The notes under the pieces were generated by a model. The model was not told where the DNA came from. It made no database searches and saw only the letters and a list, made by a program, of their open reading frames with translations. 64,000 nt of DNA. Source: SIG455 sp045646385. GTDB lineage: Bacteria > Bacillota > Clostridia > UMGS1810. The DNA lies in NCBI GenBank assembly GCA_045646385.1, contig JAZRKQ010000016.1, positions 1-64,000 of the forward strand, in the 5' to 3' direction. Below, in pieces: positions 18,180 to 25,978 of the stretch. Each line of letters opens with the position of its first letter. Within the stretch, counting starts at the first letter, position 1. The translations under genes and the position numbers were made by a program.

Positions 18180-18188
18180 TAACTAAAA
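18120..18188. terminator. Bidirectional terminator (span 18188-18220; stem 18188-18197 / 18104-18113 is misordered, see evidence)
   Basis: The hairpin lies between the second chromate-transporter gene (ends 18179) and the LysR gene (3' end 18217). The 5' arm AAGAGCGTAT is at 18188-18197, the 3' arm ATACGCTCTT at 18204-18213, and an ATTTTATT tract follows to about 18220. The correct interval is 18188-18220; the end value given in the coordinate field is a slip and should be read as 18220. The hairpin serves both convergent units. Confidence 0.8.
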
Positions 18189-18216
18189 AGAGCGTATATA
18201 ATAATACGCTCTTATT

Positions 18217-19092
18217 TTATTCTTTAATAAGTTTTAAAAATGCTTTCGCCGCTAAAGAAAGAGGGCTGCTTTTCATATAAGCACATCCGATATTGCGTGG
18301 CGGCAAGGGTGAGTTAAGATTTAAACGCTTAATAACACCTTTTTCAAGTTCTTCTTTTGAAAATTCCTCTACTACACACGAAACTCCAAGGTGAATAGAT
18401 GCAAAACGTATTAAAAGTTCGTGAGCAGCAATTTCTATTTGAGGCTCAAGTTCAATATTGCTTTCTTTAAATTGATTGTCGATATAGTGCCTCGAAGATG
18501 AATTTTTTTCAAGAAGTATAAGCGGAAGTTGTGCTATTTCTTCACGTGTATAGTTATGCTTTGCGCAAAACTCAGGACCGCTTACAAATATATCGTGAAT
18601 TTCAAGGCATGGTTCAATGCAGAGTTCTTCGTCATCTGCCGGAAGATTTATAAATGCTAAATCAGCCTTGCCATCTTTTACAAACTGAATCATGTGAGAT
18701 GAATATGAGTTTGCCATTTCAATACGTATATTTGGATATAATGCATGGAATTTTTCAAGATAAGGTAGTAAAAAGTGGCTTGTTATAGTATCTCCGGCAG
18801 CAATTGTAAGTGCTCCGCTCTCTAAGTGTTGCAGACGTTCAAGCAAAGTTTCACCTTGTTCAATTGCCTGCATTGCAGTTTCAATTTTCTGAAAAAGAAG
18901 TTCGCCCTCCTTTGTAAGTGAAACACCTCTGCGTGAACGGAAAAAAAGTTTTACGTTTAAATCATTTTCAAGTTGATGTATGCATTGAGAAATAGCAGAT
19001 TGGGAAATATAAAGATGTTGTGCGGCGGTAGTAAAAGATGCAAATCTTGCAGTTTCATAGAAAATGCGATAATAATCAAGTTTCGTTTTCAT
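18217..19092 (-). CDS. LysR-family transcriptional regulator
   Basis: 291 residues: an N-terminal winged helix-turn-helix (ARFASFTTAAQHLYISQSAI, then SQCIHQLEND) followed by a periplasmic-binding-protein-like effector domain from about residue 90. It is transcribed divergently from the CofE-like gene with a ~100-base gap, the usual layout for a LysR regulator and its target. Effector unknown. The intergenic region holds a small palindrome (AGATATATCT) that could be part of its operator. Confidence 0.93.
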   Translation of the reverse strand: MKTKLDYYRIFYETARFASFTTAAQHLYISQSAISQCIHQLENDLNVKLFFRSRRGVSLTKEGELLFQKIETAMQAIEQGETLLERLQHLESGALTIAAGDTITSHFLLPYLEKFHALYPNIRIEMANSYSSHMIQFVKDGKADLAFINLPADDEELCIEPCLEIHDIFVSGPEFCAKHNYTREEIAQLPLILLEKNSSSRHYIDNQFKESNIELEPQIEIAAHELLIRFASIHLGVSCVVEEFSKEELEKGVIKRLNLNSPLPPRNIGCAYMKSSPLSLAAKAFLKLIKE

Positions 19093-19117
19093 ATAAGCGC
19101 TCCTTATTACTGTGGTA

Positions 19118-19158
19118 AGATATATCTATTTTACTAATACGTACAAATGTATTATAAT
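19118..19158 (+). promoter_or_regulatory. Promoter of the CofE-like gene with possible LysR site
   Basis: TTTACT (19130-19135), 17-base spacer, TATAAT (19153-19158). The palindrome AGATATATCT at 19118-19127 lies just upstream of the -35, where an activating LysR protein would bind; that role is inferred. Confidence 0.5.
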
Positions 19159-19198
19159 AGTTATGTAATTAAATGTCAAGAACCGGGAGGTTATTTAA

Positions 19199-20389
19199 AT
19201 GATAAGAAAAACTGGTACAGTTTCCAGAGGTATAAGATGTCCTATTATTCGAGAAGGAGACGATATTGCCGGCATAGTTGTAAATAGCGTTGTAGAAGCA
19301 TCTGAAGAAGAGGCTTTTGACCTTCGTGACAGAGATGTTGTTGCAATTACTGAATCTGTAGTTGCACGTTCTCAGGGAAATTATGCATCTATCGATGCCA
19401 TTGCTGAAGATGTAAAAAATAAACTTGGCGGAGAAACTATCGGTGTAATTTTCCCTATACTCAGCCGCAACAGATTTGCCATCTGCCTTAAAGGTATAGC
19501 AAAAGGCGCTAAAAAAATTGTTCTTATGCTTAACTACCCAAGCGATGAGGTGGGCAATGCGCTTGTGTCTTTGGACCAACTTGATGAGGCGGGCATCAAT
19601 CCTTATTCTGATGTACTCACTGAAGAAAAATACCGTGAACTGTTCGGCGAAAATCCGCATCCTTTTACAGGTGTTGATTACATTCAGTATTATGGTGATT
19701 TAATCCGTTCTTGTGGTGCAGAGGCAGAGATTATTCTTGCAAACGATGCGCGTGTTATATTAAATTATACAGATAGCATCCTTAACTGTGATATCCACAG
19801 CAGGGCACGTACGAAACGTATTTTAAAAGCTGCCGGTGCGAAAAGAGTGGTAGGACTTGATGAAATCCTTTCTCAATCAGTAAACGGAAGCGGTTATAAC
19901 GCAAAATATGGTTTGCTTGGTTCTAACAAATCTACGGAAGATACAATTAAACTTTTCCCTCATGAATGTTTTGATTTGGTAAACGATATTCAAACAAAAT
20001 TGCTTGAGCGCACAGGTAAACATATTGAAGTTATGGTTTATGGCGACGGTGCTTTCAGAGACCCCGTAGGAAAAATATGGGAATTGGCTGATCCGGTTGT
20101 ATCACCTGCATATACAAAAGGACTCGAAGGAACACCAAATGAATTAAAACTTAAATACCTTGCGGATAACGACTTTGCCGACTTAAAAGGTGAAGAACTT
20201 AAAAAAGCAATTGAAACTGCTATCCGTGAAAAAGATAATGACCTTGTAGGTAATATGGCATCTCAGGGAACTACACCACGCCGTATAACTGATTTGATAG
20301 GTTCGCTGTGTGACCTTACAAGCGGTTCCGGTGATAAAGGTACACCTGTTGTTTTAGTTCAGGGATATTTTGATAACCTTACTGACTAA
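19199..20389 (+). CDS. CofE-like F420-0:gamma-glutamyl ligase family protein
   Basis: 396 residues. The N-terminal two thirds resembles the F420 ligase fold (COG1478): GIRCPIIREGDDIAGIVV, the DRDVVAITESVVARSQG strand-loop, and a downstream GDGAFRDPVGKIWELADPVV segment. True CofE adds gamma-linked glutamates to F420-0 using GTP. This protein is longer than CofE (about 250 residues), and no other F420 gene is in the window, so a different ligation or acyl-phosphate reaction is likely. GGGAGG precedes the ATG. It is a single-gene unit, divergent from a LysR gene and closed by a terminator. Confidence 0.75.
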   Translation: MIRKTGTVSRGIRCPIIREGDDIAGIVVNSVVEASEEEAFDLRDRDVVAITESVVARSQGNYASIDAIAEDVKNKLGGETIGVIFPILSRNRFAICLKGIAKGAKKIVLMLNYPSDEVGNALVSLDQLDEAGINPYSDVLTEEKYRELFGENPHPFTGVDYIQYYGDLIRSCGAEAEIILANDARVILNYTDSILNCDIHSRARTKRILKAAGAKRVVGLDEILSQSVNGSGYNAKYGLLGSNKSTEDTIKLFPHECFDLVNDIQTKLLERTGKHIEVMVYGDGAFRDPVGKIWELADPVVSPAYTKGLEGTPNELKLKYLADNDFADLKGEELKKAIETAIREKDNDLVGNMASQGTTPRRITDLIGSLCDLTSGSGDKGTPVVLVQGYFDNLTD

Positions 20390-20400
20390 TAAGTAATACT

Positions 20401-20436
20401 AAAAGGCAATATCTTTATATGATATTGCCTTTTTAG
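20401..20436 (+). terminator. Terminator of the CofE-like gene
   Basis: AAAAGGCAATATC pairs with GATATTGCCTTTT (13 bp) and is followed by Ts. Confidence 0.92.
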
Positions 20437-20477
20437 AAAAATAATATGAATATTTTAACCCCTGACAAACTTAGGTA

Positions 20478-20506
20478 TTGCATTTTATTTATAAAGATTA
20501 TATAAT
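20478..20506 (+). promoter_or_regulatory. Promoter of the DUF1858 gene
   Basis: TTGCAT (20478-20483), 17-base spacer, TATAAT (20501-20506), about 40 bases before the start. Confidence 0.75.
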
Positions 20507-20546
20507 AAAAACATAATCAACAATTATTGAAACGGAGGAATATAAA

Positions 20547-20750
20547 ATGGCTATGATTACAAAAGATACTATTATTGCAGATGTGTTGAAAATTGACCCT
20601 GAAACAGCGCCTTTCTTTTTTGAGATTGGTATGCACTGCTTAGGCTGTCCTTCAGCAAGTGGCGAAACTGTTGAAGAGGCTTGTGCAGTTCATGGTGTTG
20701 ATGCAGATGAACTGATTTCTAAAATCAATATGTTTTTAGGCAATAAATAA
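20547..20750 (+). CDS. DUF1858 small redox-disulfide protein
   Basis: 67 residues. The pattern TIIADVLKIDPETAPFFFEIGMHCLGC is that of DUF1858 (hybrid-cluster-protein-associated redox disulfide domain), with the CxxC in GMHCLGCPSA. These domains are thought to be redox partners of Fe-S or hybrid-cluster enzymes, but here the gene stands alone with its own promoter, RBS (CGGAGG) and terminator. Substrate or partner unknown. Confidence 0.88.
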   Translation: MAMITKDTIIADVLKIDPETAPFFFEIGMHCLGCPSASGETVEEACAVHGVDADELISKINMFLGNK

Positions 20751-20767
20751 TTAATTTGATTCATTGT

Positions 20768-20796
20768 AAAGGCTGAGCGATTGCTCAGCCTTTTTT
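20768..20796. terminator. Terminator between the DUF1858 gene and feoB
   Basis: AAAGGCTGAGC pairs with GCTCAGCCTTT, followed by a T run. It is nearly perfect and suits both convergent genes. Confidence 0.9.
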
Positions 20797-22932
20797 CTAT
20801 ATAAAAAGTCTTGATACCTGCGCTATTATAAAACACACGGCAAATCCTAATACAGTAGGTATTATAAAGGAAATTAATGTCCATTTTAGGCTACCTGTTT
20901 CTTTTCGTATAGTAAGGAGTGTGGTTGCACAAGGGAAGTGGAACAAAGAAAACAACATAACATTTATAGCAGTTACTATATTCCATCCGTTTGCAATAAG
21001 AAGTGCACCAGTGTCTGAAAGTGTTCCGAGTTCTGTTAATTGTCCTGATGCAGTATAGCACATTATAAGTATCGGCATTACTATTTCGTTTGCAGGTATG
21101 CCAAGTATGAAAGCCAGAAGTATATATCCATCTAAACCAAGAAGTTTTGCAAATGGATCTAAGAATGCTCCCATATATTGCAATATAGATAAATTGCCCA
21201 TGTGCACATTTGCCGCTAACCATATTAATGCACCTGCAGGGGCAGCCACAACGGCAGCACGACCAAGCACAAACAGAGTTCTGTCGAATACAGAGCGATA
21301 TATAACCTCTGCAATTTTTGGTTTGCGATATGGCGGCAATTCAAGTGTAAACTGCGACGGCGTACCTTTTAAAATGGTTTTAGAAAGAATAAATGAAACT
21401 GCAAATGTTGCGCAAATTCCAAGTATTACTATTGCAAGCACGGCAACCGCTGCTATTAAGTATTTACCGGTATGAACAAAGGAAGCACCCATAAATATTG
21501 CAGAAATCGTTATAAGGGTAGGGAATCTGCCGTTACACGGAACAAGACTGTTTGTTATAATTGCTATCAGTCTTTCTCTTGGCGAATCTATTATTCTTGT
21601 ACCCGTTACTCCTGCGGCATTACAACCTAACCCCATACACATAGTAAGACATTGTTTGCCGTGAGCACAGCACTTTTTGAATACACCGTCAAGATTAAAA
21701 GCAACTCTCGGCAAGTATCCTAAATCTTCAAGAAGTGTAAAAAGCGGGAAGAATATTGCCATAGGCGGAAGCATAACTGCTACTACCCACGTAAGTGTAC
21801 GGAACATACCTGAAACTACTATATTGGTTATCCATTGTGGGGCGCTTATATATATAAATAACTGCATGAGGTGTTGCTCTATATTGCTAAAAAATTCTGA
21901 CAAAAGTGATGATGGGTAGTTAGCACCTGCAATGGAAAGATAGAAGATGATGCCAAGCATACAAAGCATAATAGGGATTCCAAATATTTTTGATGTCAGA
22001 ATTCTATCTGCACGTATATCCGGTAAGGCATATTCGCTGTTTTTAATAATAACACATTTTTTTGCTATGCTTTCTGCTTCGGAAATTATAGAGCATACAA
22101 TTTTATCACTTATATTGTTTTTTGTAATGCCCACCTCTGCCAGAGATGATTTTTTTAACGCTAAAATATTTAATATATTTTCGTTTTGCAAAAAATTACA
22201 ATTCGCAAAAGATTGTAAGGAGTTTATTATACCTTCATCTTCGCACAAGAGTTTGGTTGCAGCAAATCTTGGCGAAAGAGGGAAATCCGGATATTCTTTG
22301 ACGATTTGTTCAGCGATTGTAGTTATACTTTCTTCAATAATCTCATCATACTTTGGAACGTATGCGGTGTTAAAAGTTTTACTGTTTAATGTTTTGATTA
22401 TTTCTTTTAATGGTTCGGTTCCTTTTTTACGTGCTGCGGATATTCCGATTACCGGTATACCGAGAATAGTTTTTAATTTGTCTATGTCAATTTTGATTTT
22501 CTTTTTCTTTGCCTCGTCCATTAGATTTACACATAATATACATTTGGGTGTGATTTCAAGTATTTGCAAAACAAGGTTTAGGTTGCGCTCAAGGCAAGTT
22601 GCGTCTGCCACAACAACTACAGCATCTGATTTTGCAGAGCATATAAAATCACGCGCTATTTCTTCTTCTTTTGAGTTGGACATCAGAGAATATGTACCCG
22701 GTAAATCTACAAGTGTATATTCTTCGTTCTCGTGTTTAAATGTACCGACGGCGTTGGCAACAGTTTTTCCGGGCCAGTTTCCGGTGTGCTGTTTTAAACC
22801 TGTAAGAGAGTTAAAAACCGTGCTTTTACCTACGTTGGGATTTCCTGCCAAAGCGATTATGTTTTTGCTTTTTTGAGTTATGTCTTTTTCTATCAAGGTA
22901 CCCTTTTGTGTTGATTGAATTGTAAGACCCAT
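20797..22932 (-). CDS. feoB: Ferrous iron transporter FeoB
   Basis: 711 residues. An N-terminal G domain has G1 GNPNVGKST (30-38), G3 DLPG and G4 NLMD, then a helical spacer, then a membrane domain of about eight helices with the gate motifs (PCNGRFPT; later FPCATTLLTI). It imports Fe2+ across the inner membrane. The ATG at 22932 has GGAGGGG upstream. feoA is not adjacent but lies 1.6 kb upstream on the same strand, with a + strand CorC gene between them, so the Feo system is split. Confidence 0.96.
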   Translation of the reverse strand: MGLTIQSTQKGTLIEKDITQKSKNIIALAGNPNVGKSTVFNSLTGLKQHTGNWPGKTVANAVGTFKHENEEYTLVDLPGTYSLMSNSKEEEIARDFICSAKSDAVVVVADATCLERNLNLVLQILEITPKCILCVNLMDEAKKKKIKIDIDKLKTILGIPVIGISAARKKGTEPLKEIIKTLNSKTFNTAYVPKYDEIIEESITTIAEQIVKEYPDFPLSPRFAATKLLCEDEGIINSLQSFANCNFLQNENILNILALKKSSLAEVGITKNNISDKIVCSIISEAESIAKKCVIIKNSEYALPDIRADRILTSKIFGIPIMLCMLGIIFYLSIAGANYPSSLLSEFFSNIEQHLMQLFIYISAPQWITNIVVSGMFRTLTWVVAVMLPPMAIFFPLFTLLEDLGYLPRVAFNLDGVFKKCCAHGKQCLTMCMGLGCNAAGVTGTRIIDSPRERLIAIITNSLVPCNGRFPTLITISAIFMGASFVHTGKYLIAAVAVLAIVILGICATFAVSFILSKTILKGTPSQFTLELPPYRKPKIAEVIYRSVFDRTLFVLGRAAVVAAPAGALIWLAANVHMGNLSILQYMGAFLDPFAKLLGLDGYILLAFILGIPANEIVMPILIMCYTASGQLTELGTLSDTGALLIANGWNIVTAINVMLFSLFHFPCATTLLTIRKETGSLKWTLISFIIPTVLGFAVCFIIAQVSRLFI

Positions 22933-23013
22933 AAACTGCCCCTCCCATAATGTGCAATAGTTCAATTATATACTATGAAAATGCGTTGAGTTGCGTGAAT
23001 ATTAAAAATGGTG

Positions 23014-23042
23014 TTGACTATTTAGTATATATGTGATACAAT
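23014..23042 (+). promoter_or_regulatory. Promoter of the CorC leader transcript
   Basis: TTGACT (23014-23019), 17-base spacer, TACAAT (23037-23042). It lies 220 bases before the transporter start, leaving a long leader. Confidence 0.7.
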
Positions 23043-23262
23043 ATATACAACATTATGAAAGGAATGGTTTATTCTATAATGGACGGCGACGGGAGTAATT
23101 CTAACGCAAATTTTATAATTGATATGATATATCAGGCATACCTGCGTATAATATATGCTTTGCGCAGGCGTGCCTTTTTGTGTTCTTATATAATGCGTAA
23201 TTGACCTGTAAACCGATTTGTAATATATAAAAAGATTAATTTTGAGGAGAGAATATTTTAAA
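23043..23262 (+). promoter_or_regulatory. CorC leader: candidate cis-regulatory RNA
   Basis: This fills the 330-base gap between feoB and the transporter gene. After the promoter come about 90 bases with no motif I recognise, a small GATAT/ATATC hairpin (23121-23133), a strong terminator (23134-23179), and then 83 bases to the gene. A 49-codon ORF (23055-23204) reads through the terminator. The layout fits transcription attenuation by a metal or by translation, which is inferred. Confidence 0.45.
23134..23179 (+). terminator. Terminator inside the CorC leader
   Basis: A 15-bp stem with one mismatch and two G-U pairs (AGGCATACCTGCG against CGCAGGCGTGCCT), followed by TTTTG. Confidence 0.75.
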
Positions 23263-24528
23263 ATGGACCCTTTACCTATGCCTTATATAATTGTAATGAT
23301 AGCATTAGTGCTAATGTCAGCGTACTTTTCTGCTACAGAAACTGCGTTTACATCTATTAATAAAACACGACTTAAAAATATGTCTGAAAAAGGAAATAAG
23401 CGTGCTGCTTTGGTACTTTCTATTGCCGAGAATTACGATAAACTTTTATCCACTATTCTGGTTGGAAATAATATTGTAAATATAGCATTGGCGTCAATGG
23501 GCACTGTGCTTTTTGTGAAACTTTTTCCAGATTACGGCGCTGCAATTTCAACTGCAGTTATTACTGTGGTAGTTCTTATATTTGGTGAGATTTCGCCAAA
23601 AAGTATCGCTAAAGATACTCCGGAAAACTTTGCTATGTTTTCAGCACCTATCATAAAAATGCTTATATGGATACTTACTCCTGTAAACTTTATATTCACT
23701 TTATGGAAAAAACTTCTTGCTAAAATCATTAAAGTAGAAGAAAGCGCAAAAATGTCGCAGGAAGAGTTGCTTGTTTTGGTTGACGAAGTTGAGCAGGAAG
23801 GTACTATAGATACTGACGAAGGTGACCTTTTGCGTAATGCTATAGAGTTTACCGAACAGAGAGCAGAAGATGTATTGACACACCGTGTAGATATAGAGGC
23901 TGTATCGATAGATGCTGATAAAGTTGAAGTTGCAAGACTTTTCTCGCAGACGCGTTTTTCAAGACTGCTTGTTTTTGATGAGAGTATCGATAATATTGTG
24001 GGCGTAATTCACCTTAAGGATTTCTATAATGAAGCGGGTATAACAGATAAAAGTATTGAAGAACTTATGTCTGTTCCCGTATTTGTGCAAAGAAGCGAAA
24101 AGATTAATGACCTTTTAAAAGAACTCCAGACCAATAAATCTCACATCGCCGTTATTTTAGATGAATTCGGCGGAACTTTGGGTATTGTTACTATGGAGGA
24201 TATTTTAGAAGAACTTGTAGGAGAAATCTGGGACGAGCATGATGAAGTTGTAGAGGACTTTGAATTTATTGGAGAAAACAAATATATTGTTGATTGCTCT
24301 GCTGATTTTGAAGACTTTTGCGAACAGTTCGGTATTGAACCTGATGAGGAAATTGCATCTATTAGCGGTTGGGTTATGGAACAATTGGACCGTGTTCCTG
24401 AAACCGGCGATGTATTTGATTATCAGAATTTAAATATTACAGTTACCGAAACGGACTATCACAGAGTAGAAAAAATCCATGTGATTGTAAACGAACCTGA
24501 ACAGAATGCCGAAGAAGACGAAGACTAA
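23263..24528 (+). CDS. CorC/HlyC-type CNNM transporter
   Basis: 421 residues. An N-terminal DUF21 membrane domain (SAYFSATETAFTSINKTRLK, then VGNNIVNIALAS) is followed by a pair of CBS domains (near residues 205-330) and a C-terminal CorC_HlyC domain (GDVFDYQNLNITV). Such proteins export or exchange Mg2+ and other divalent cations, with nucleotide sensing by the CBS pair. The ATG at 23263 is the likely start, although GAGGAGA lies about 12 bases upstream, a long spacing. A bidirectional terminator follows. Confidence 0.92.
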   Translation: MDPLPMPYIIVMIALVLMSAYFSATETAFTSINKTRLKNMSEKGNKRAALVLSIAENYDKLLSTILVGNNIVNIALASMGTVLFVKLFPDYGAAISTAVITVVVLIFGEISPKSIAKDTPENFAMFSAPIIKMLIWILTPVNFIFTLWKKLLAKIIKVEESAKMSQEELLVLVDEVEQEGTIDTDEGDLLRNAIEFTEQRAEDVLTHRVDIEAVSIDADKVEVARLFSQTRFSRLLVFDESIDNIVGVIHLKDFYNEAGITDKSIEELMSVPVFVQRSEKINDLLKELQTNKSHIAVILDEFGGTLGIVTMEDILEELVGEIWDEHDEVVEDFEFIGENKYIVDCSADFEDFCEQFGIEPDEEIASISGWVMEQLDRVPETGDVFDYQNLNITVTETDYHRVEKIHVIVNEPEQNAEEDED

Positions 24529-24569
24529 AAAAATATCGGAGTATGATTTTGGCATACTCCGATATTTTT
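24529..24569. terminator. Bidirectional terminator between the CorC gene and feoA
   Basis: A perfect 16-bp stem, AAAATATCGGAGTATG against CATACTCCGATATTTT, flanked by A and T runs. Confidence 0.92.
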
Positions 24570-24579
24570 ATATAGATAG

Positions 24580-24813
24580 TTAGTATATTGTTATATTTAC
24601 TGCGTCCTCATGGCGGATTGCAATGAGTGTACCGCGTATAAGATAAGCGGTAACTCCGCCGGACGGACTTTTTAAAACTGCTTCAACCTCAGTGCCGGGT
24701 ACTAAGCCTAAGTCGAGCATACGTCTGCGGTTGCTGCCGCTTGAGTTAAGACCTGCTACATGGCATCGCTCACCGGTAGGGAGGTCGGCAAGACTGCGCA
24801 CATTGGCTGACAT
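24580..24813 (-). CDS. feoA: FeoA-domain protein
   Basis: 77 residues, an SH3-like FeoA domain: SLADLPTGERCHVAGLNS, the RRRMLDLGLVPGTEVE core and the RGTLIAIRHEDA end. It is a small cytosolic partner of FeoB needed for ferrous iron uptake. The ATG at 24813 follows GGAGG. The upstream minus-strand neighbour, 89 bases away, is a Cys-rich small protein, possibly in the same transcript. Confidence 0.93.
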   Translation of the reverse strand: MSANVRSLADLPTGERCHVAGLNSSGSNRRRMLDLGLVPGTEVEAVLKSPSGGVTAYLIRGTLIAIRHEDAVNITIY

Positions 24814-24902
24814 TTTGATACCTCCGAATATATTTGTATACAACTTGGATTTGTCGTTTTAATATATTATATGGAGAAATGTGCATTGTTGTTACGCTCG
24901 AT

Positions 24903-25115
24903 TTAAAGTGCAAAATCCTCCGCACTGAATTTTTCTGTGTTTAGTTTTGGTGTTCGTTTTGGAACACGCTTTTGAGGGTCGTACCTGAATTTTTTGCAAA
25001 CGCTGTCTTCATGCACAATTCCTGCCTTGCTGCATATCATATCTTCTGTAGCGGCAAGTTGTGCGGAATATGCGCAAAAAAAGCATTTTGGGTTTTCACA
25101 TTCTCTATATATCAT
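24903..25115 (-). CDS. Small Cys-rich protein of unknown function
   Basis: 70 residues with five cysteines: two as C-x4-C-x2-C at the N-terminus (ECENPKCFFC), one near residue 28 and one at CKKF. A basic, proline-rich tail reads DPQKRVPKRTPKL. This looks like a small metal or Fe-S binding protein. I recall similar Clostridial proteins with a KKFRYDP-KRVP motif but cannot name the family. A good -35/-10 lies upstream, AGGTGAT precedes the ATG, and feoA follows, so iron-linked function is a fair guess. Confidence 0.7.
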   Translation of the reverse strand: MIYRECENPKCFFCAYSAQLAATEDMICSKAGIVHEDSVCKKFRYDPQKRVPKRTPKLNTEKFSAEDFAL

Positions 25116-25149
25116 GTTATCACCTGCAGTTAAAATATATTACATAATC

Positions 25150-25178
25150 ATATTACCATAATACAAATGTAAAATCAA
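25150..25178 (-). promoter_or_regulatory. Promoter for the Cys-rich protein (and perhaps feoA)
   Basis: On the minus strand, TTGATT (25178-25173), 17-base spacer, TAATAT (25155-25150), 35 bases before the start. Confidence 0.6.
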
Positions 25179-25199
25179 TTAAAAAAACGCAAAAAAGAG

Positions 25200-25228
25200 T
25201 TGTTTTTTAAGAGAAAAGATTATATAAT
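25200..25228 (+). promoter_or_regulatory. Promoter of cysE-cysS-mrnC
   Basis: TTGTTT (25200-25205), 17-base spacer, TATAAT (25223-25228), 34 bases before cysE. No T-box fits in the short leader. Confidence 0.65.
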
Positions 25229-25261
25229 AAAATATATGTGCATGTTTTGGAGGAAAAGAGT

Positions 25262-25951
25262 ATGTATTTACTTATTACAATAGTTGCAATCATTATTGTG
25301 CATTATCTTTTTTATACTCCTGTTGCGTTGTGCGAAATTTCTTCTGTTATGCAAAGGGATCCGGCAGCGCGTAGTAAGGTAGAGGTGTTCTTTTTATACA
25401 CGGGGCTTTGCGCTCTGGTTTTTCACAGATACGCTCATTTTTTCTATAATCACGGAATGAAGTTTATTGCAAGACTTATATCACAGTACAGCAAATTTTT
25501 AACCGGTATAGAAATTCACCCCGGTGCAACAATCGGTAAAGGTCTTTTTATTGACCATGGTACCGGTGTTGTCATTGGTGAAACTGCAGTAATTGGTGAT
25601 AACTGCACTCTGTATCAGGGAGTAACACTTGGCGGTACTGGTAAAGACAAAGGGAAAAGACATCCCACACTTGGTGATAATGTAATGGTTGGTTGTGGTG
25701 CTAAAGTGCTTGGACCTTTTACGGTGGGCAGTAACTCAAAAATTGCGGCGAATGCAGTAGTCCTTTCGGAAGTTCCTGAAAATTCTACTTGTGTGGGTGT
25801 ACCGGCAAGAATTGTAAGGATAAATAATAAACGCATCAGGCCGGACGATTTGGACCAGATCCATATGCCGGACCCGACATCTCAGGAAATTTGCAAACTG
25901 CATAAACTTATTGACGATTTAACAAAAAGAGTTGACGAACTCAGTAAATAA
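25262..25951 (+). CDS. cysE: Serine O-acetyltransferase
   Basis: 229 residues: an N-terminal helical domain preceded by a hydrophobic stretch, then left-handed beta-helix hexapeptide repeats (IHPGATIGKGLFIDHGTGVV, IGETAVIGDN, LYQGVTLGGTGK) with the catalytic D-H pair in FIDHG. It makes O-acetylserine for cysteine synthesis. The ATG at 25262 follows GGAGG. It heads an operon with cysS and mrnC, the usual Firmicute arrangement linking cysteine synthesis to its tRNA charging. Confidence 0.95.
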   Translation: MYLLITIVAIIIVHYLFYTPVALCEISSVMQRDPAARSKVEVFFLYTGLCALVFHRYAHFFYNHGMKFIARLISQYSKFLTGIEIHPGATIGKGLFIDHGTGVVIGETAVIGDNCTLYQGVTLGGTGKDKGKRHPTLGDNVMVGCGAKVLGPFTVGSNSKIAANAVVLSEVPENSTCVGVPARIVRINNKRIRPDDLDQIHMPDPTSQEICKLHKLIDDLTKRVDELSK

Positions 25952-25978
25952 AGCATTGGAAAGGTAAAGGTTATTATT

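Noticed and set aside
23055..23204. 49-codon ORF in the CorC leader as an ordinary gene
   Set aside because: It has no well-spaced ribosome binding site and runs through a terminator hairpin. Kept only as part of the leader hypothesis.
24580..25115. feoA and feoB as one operon
   Set aside because: They share a strand, but a + strand CorC gene with strong terminators on either side lies between them, so they must be transcribed separately.
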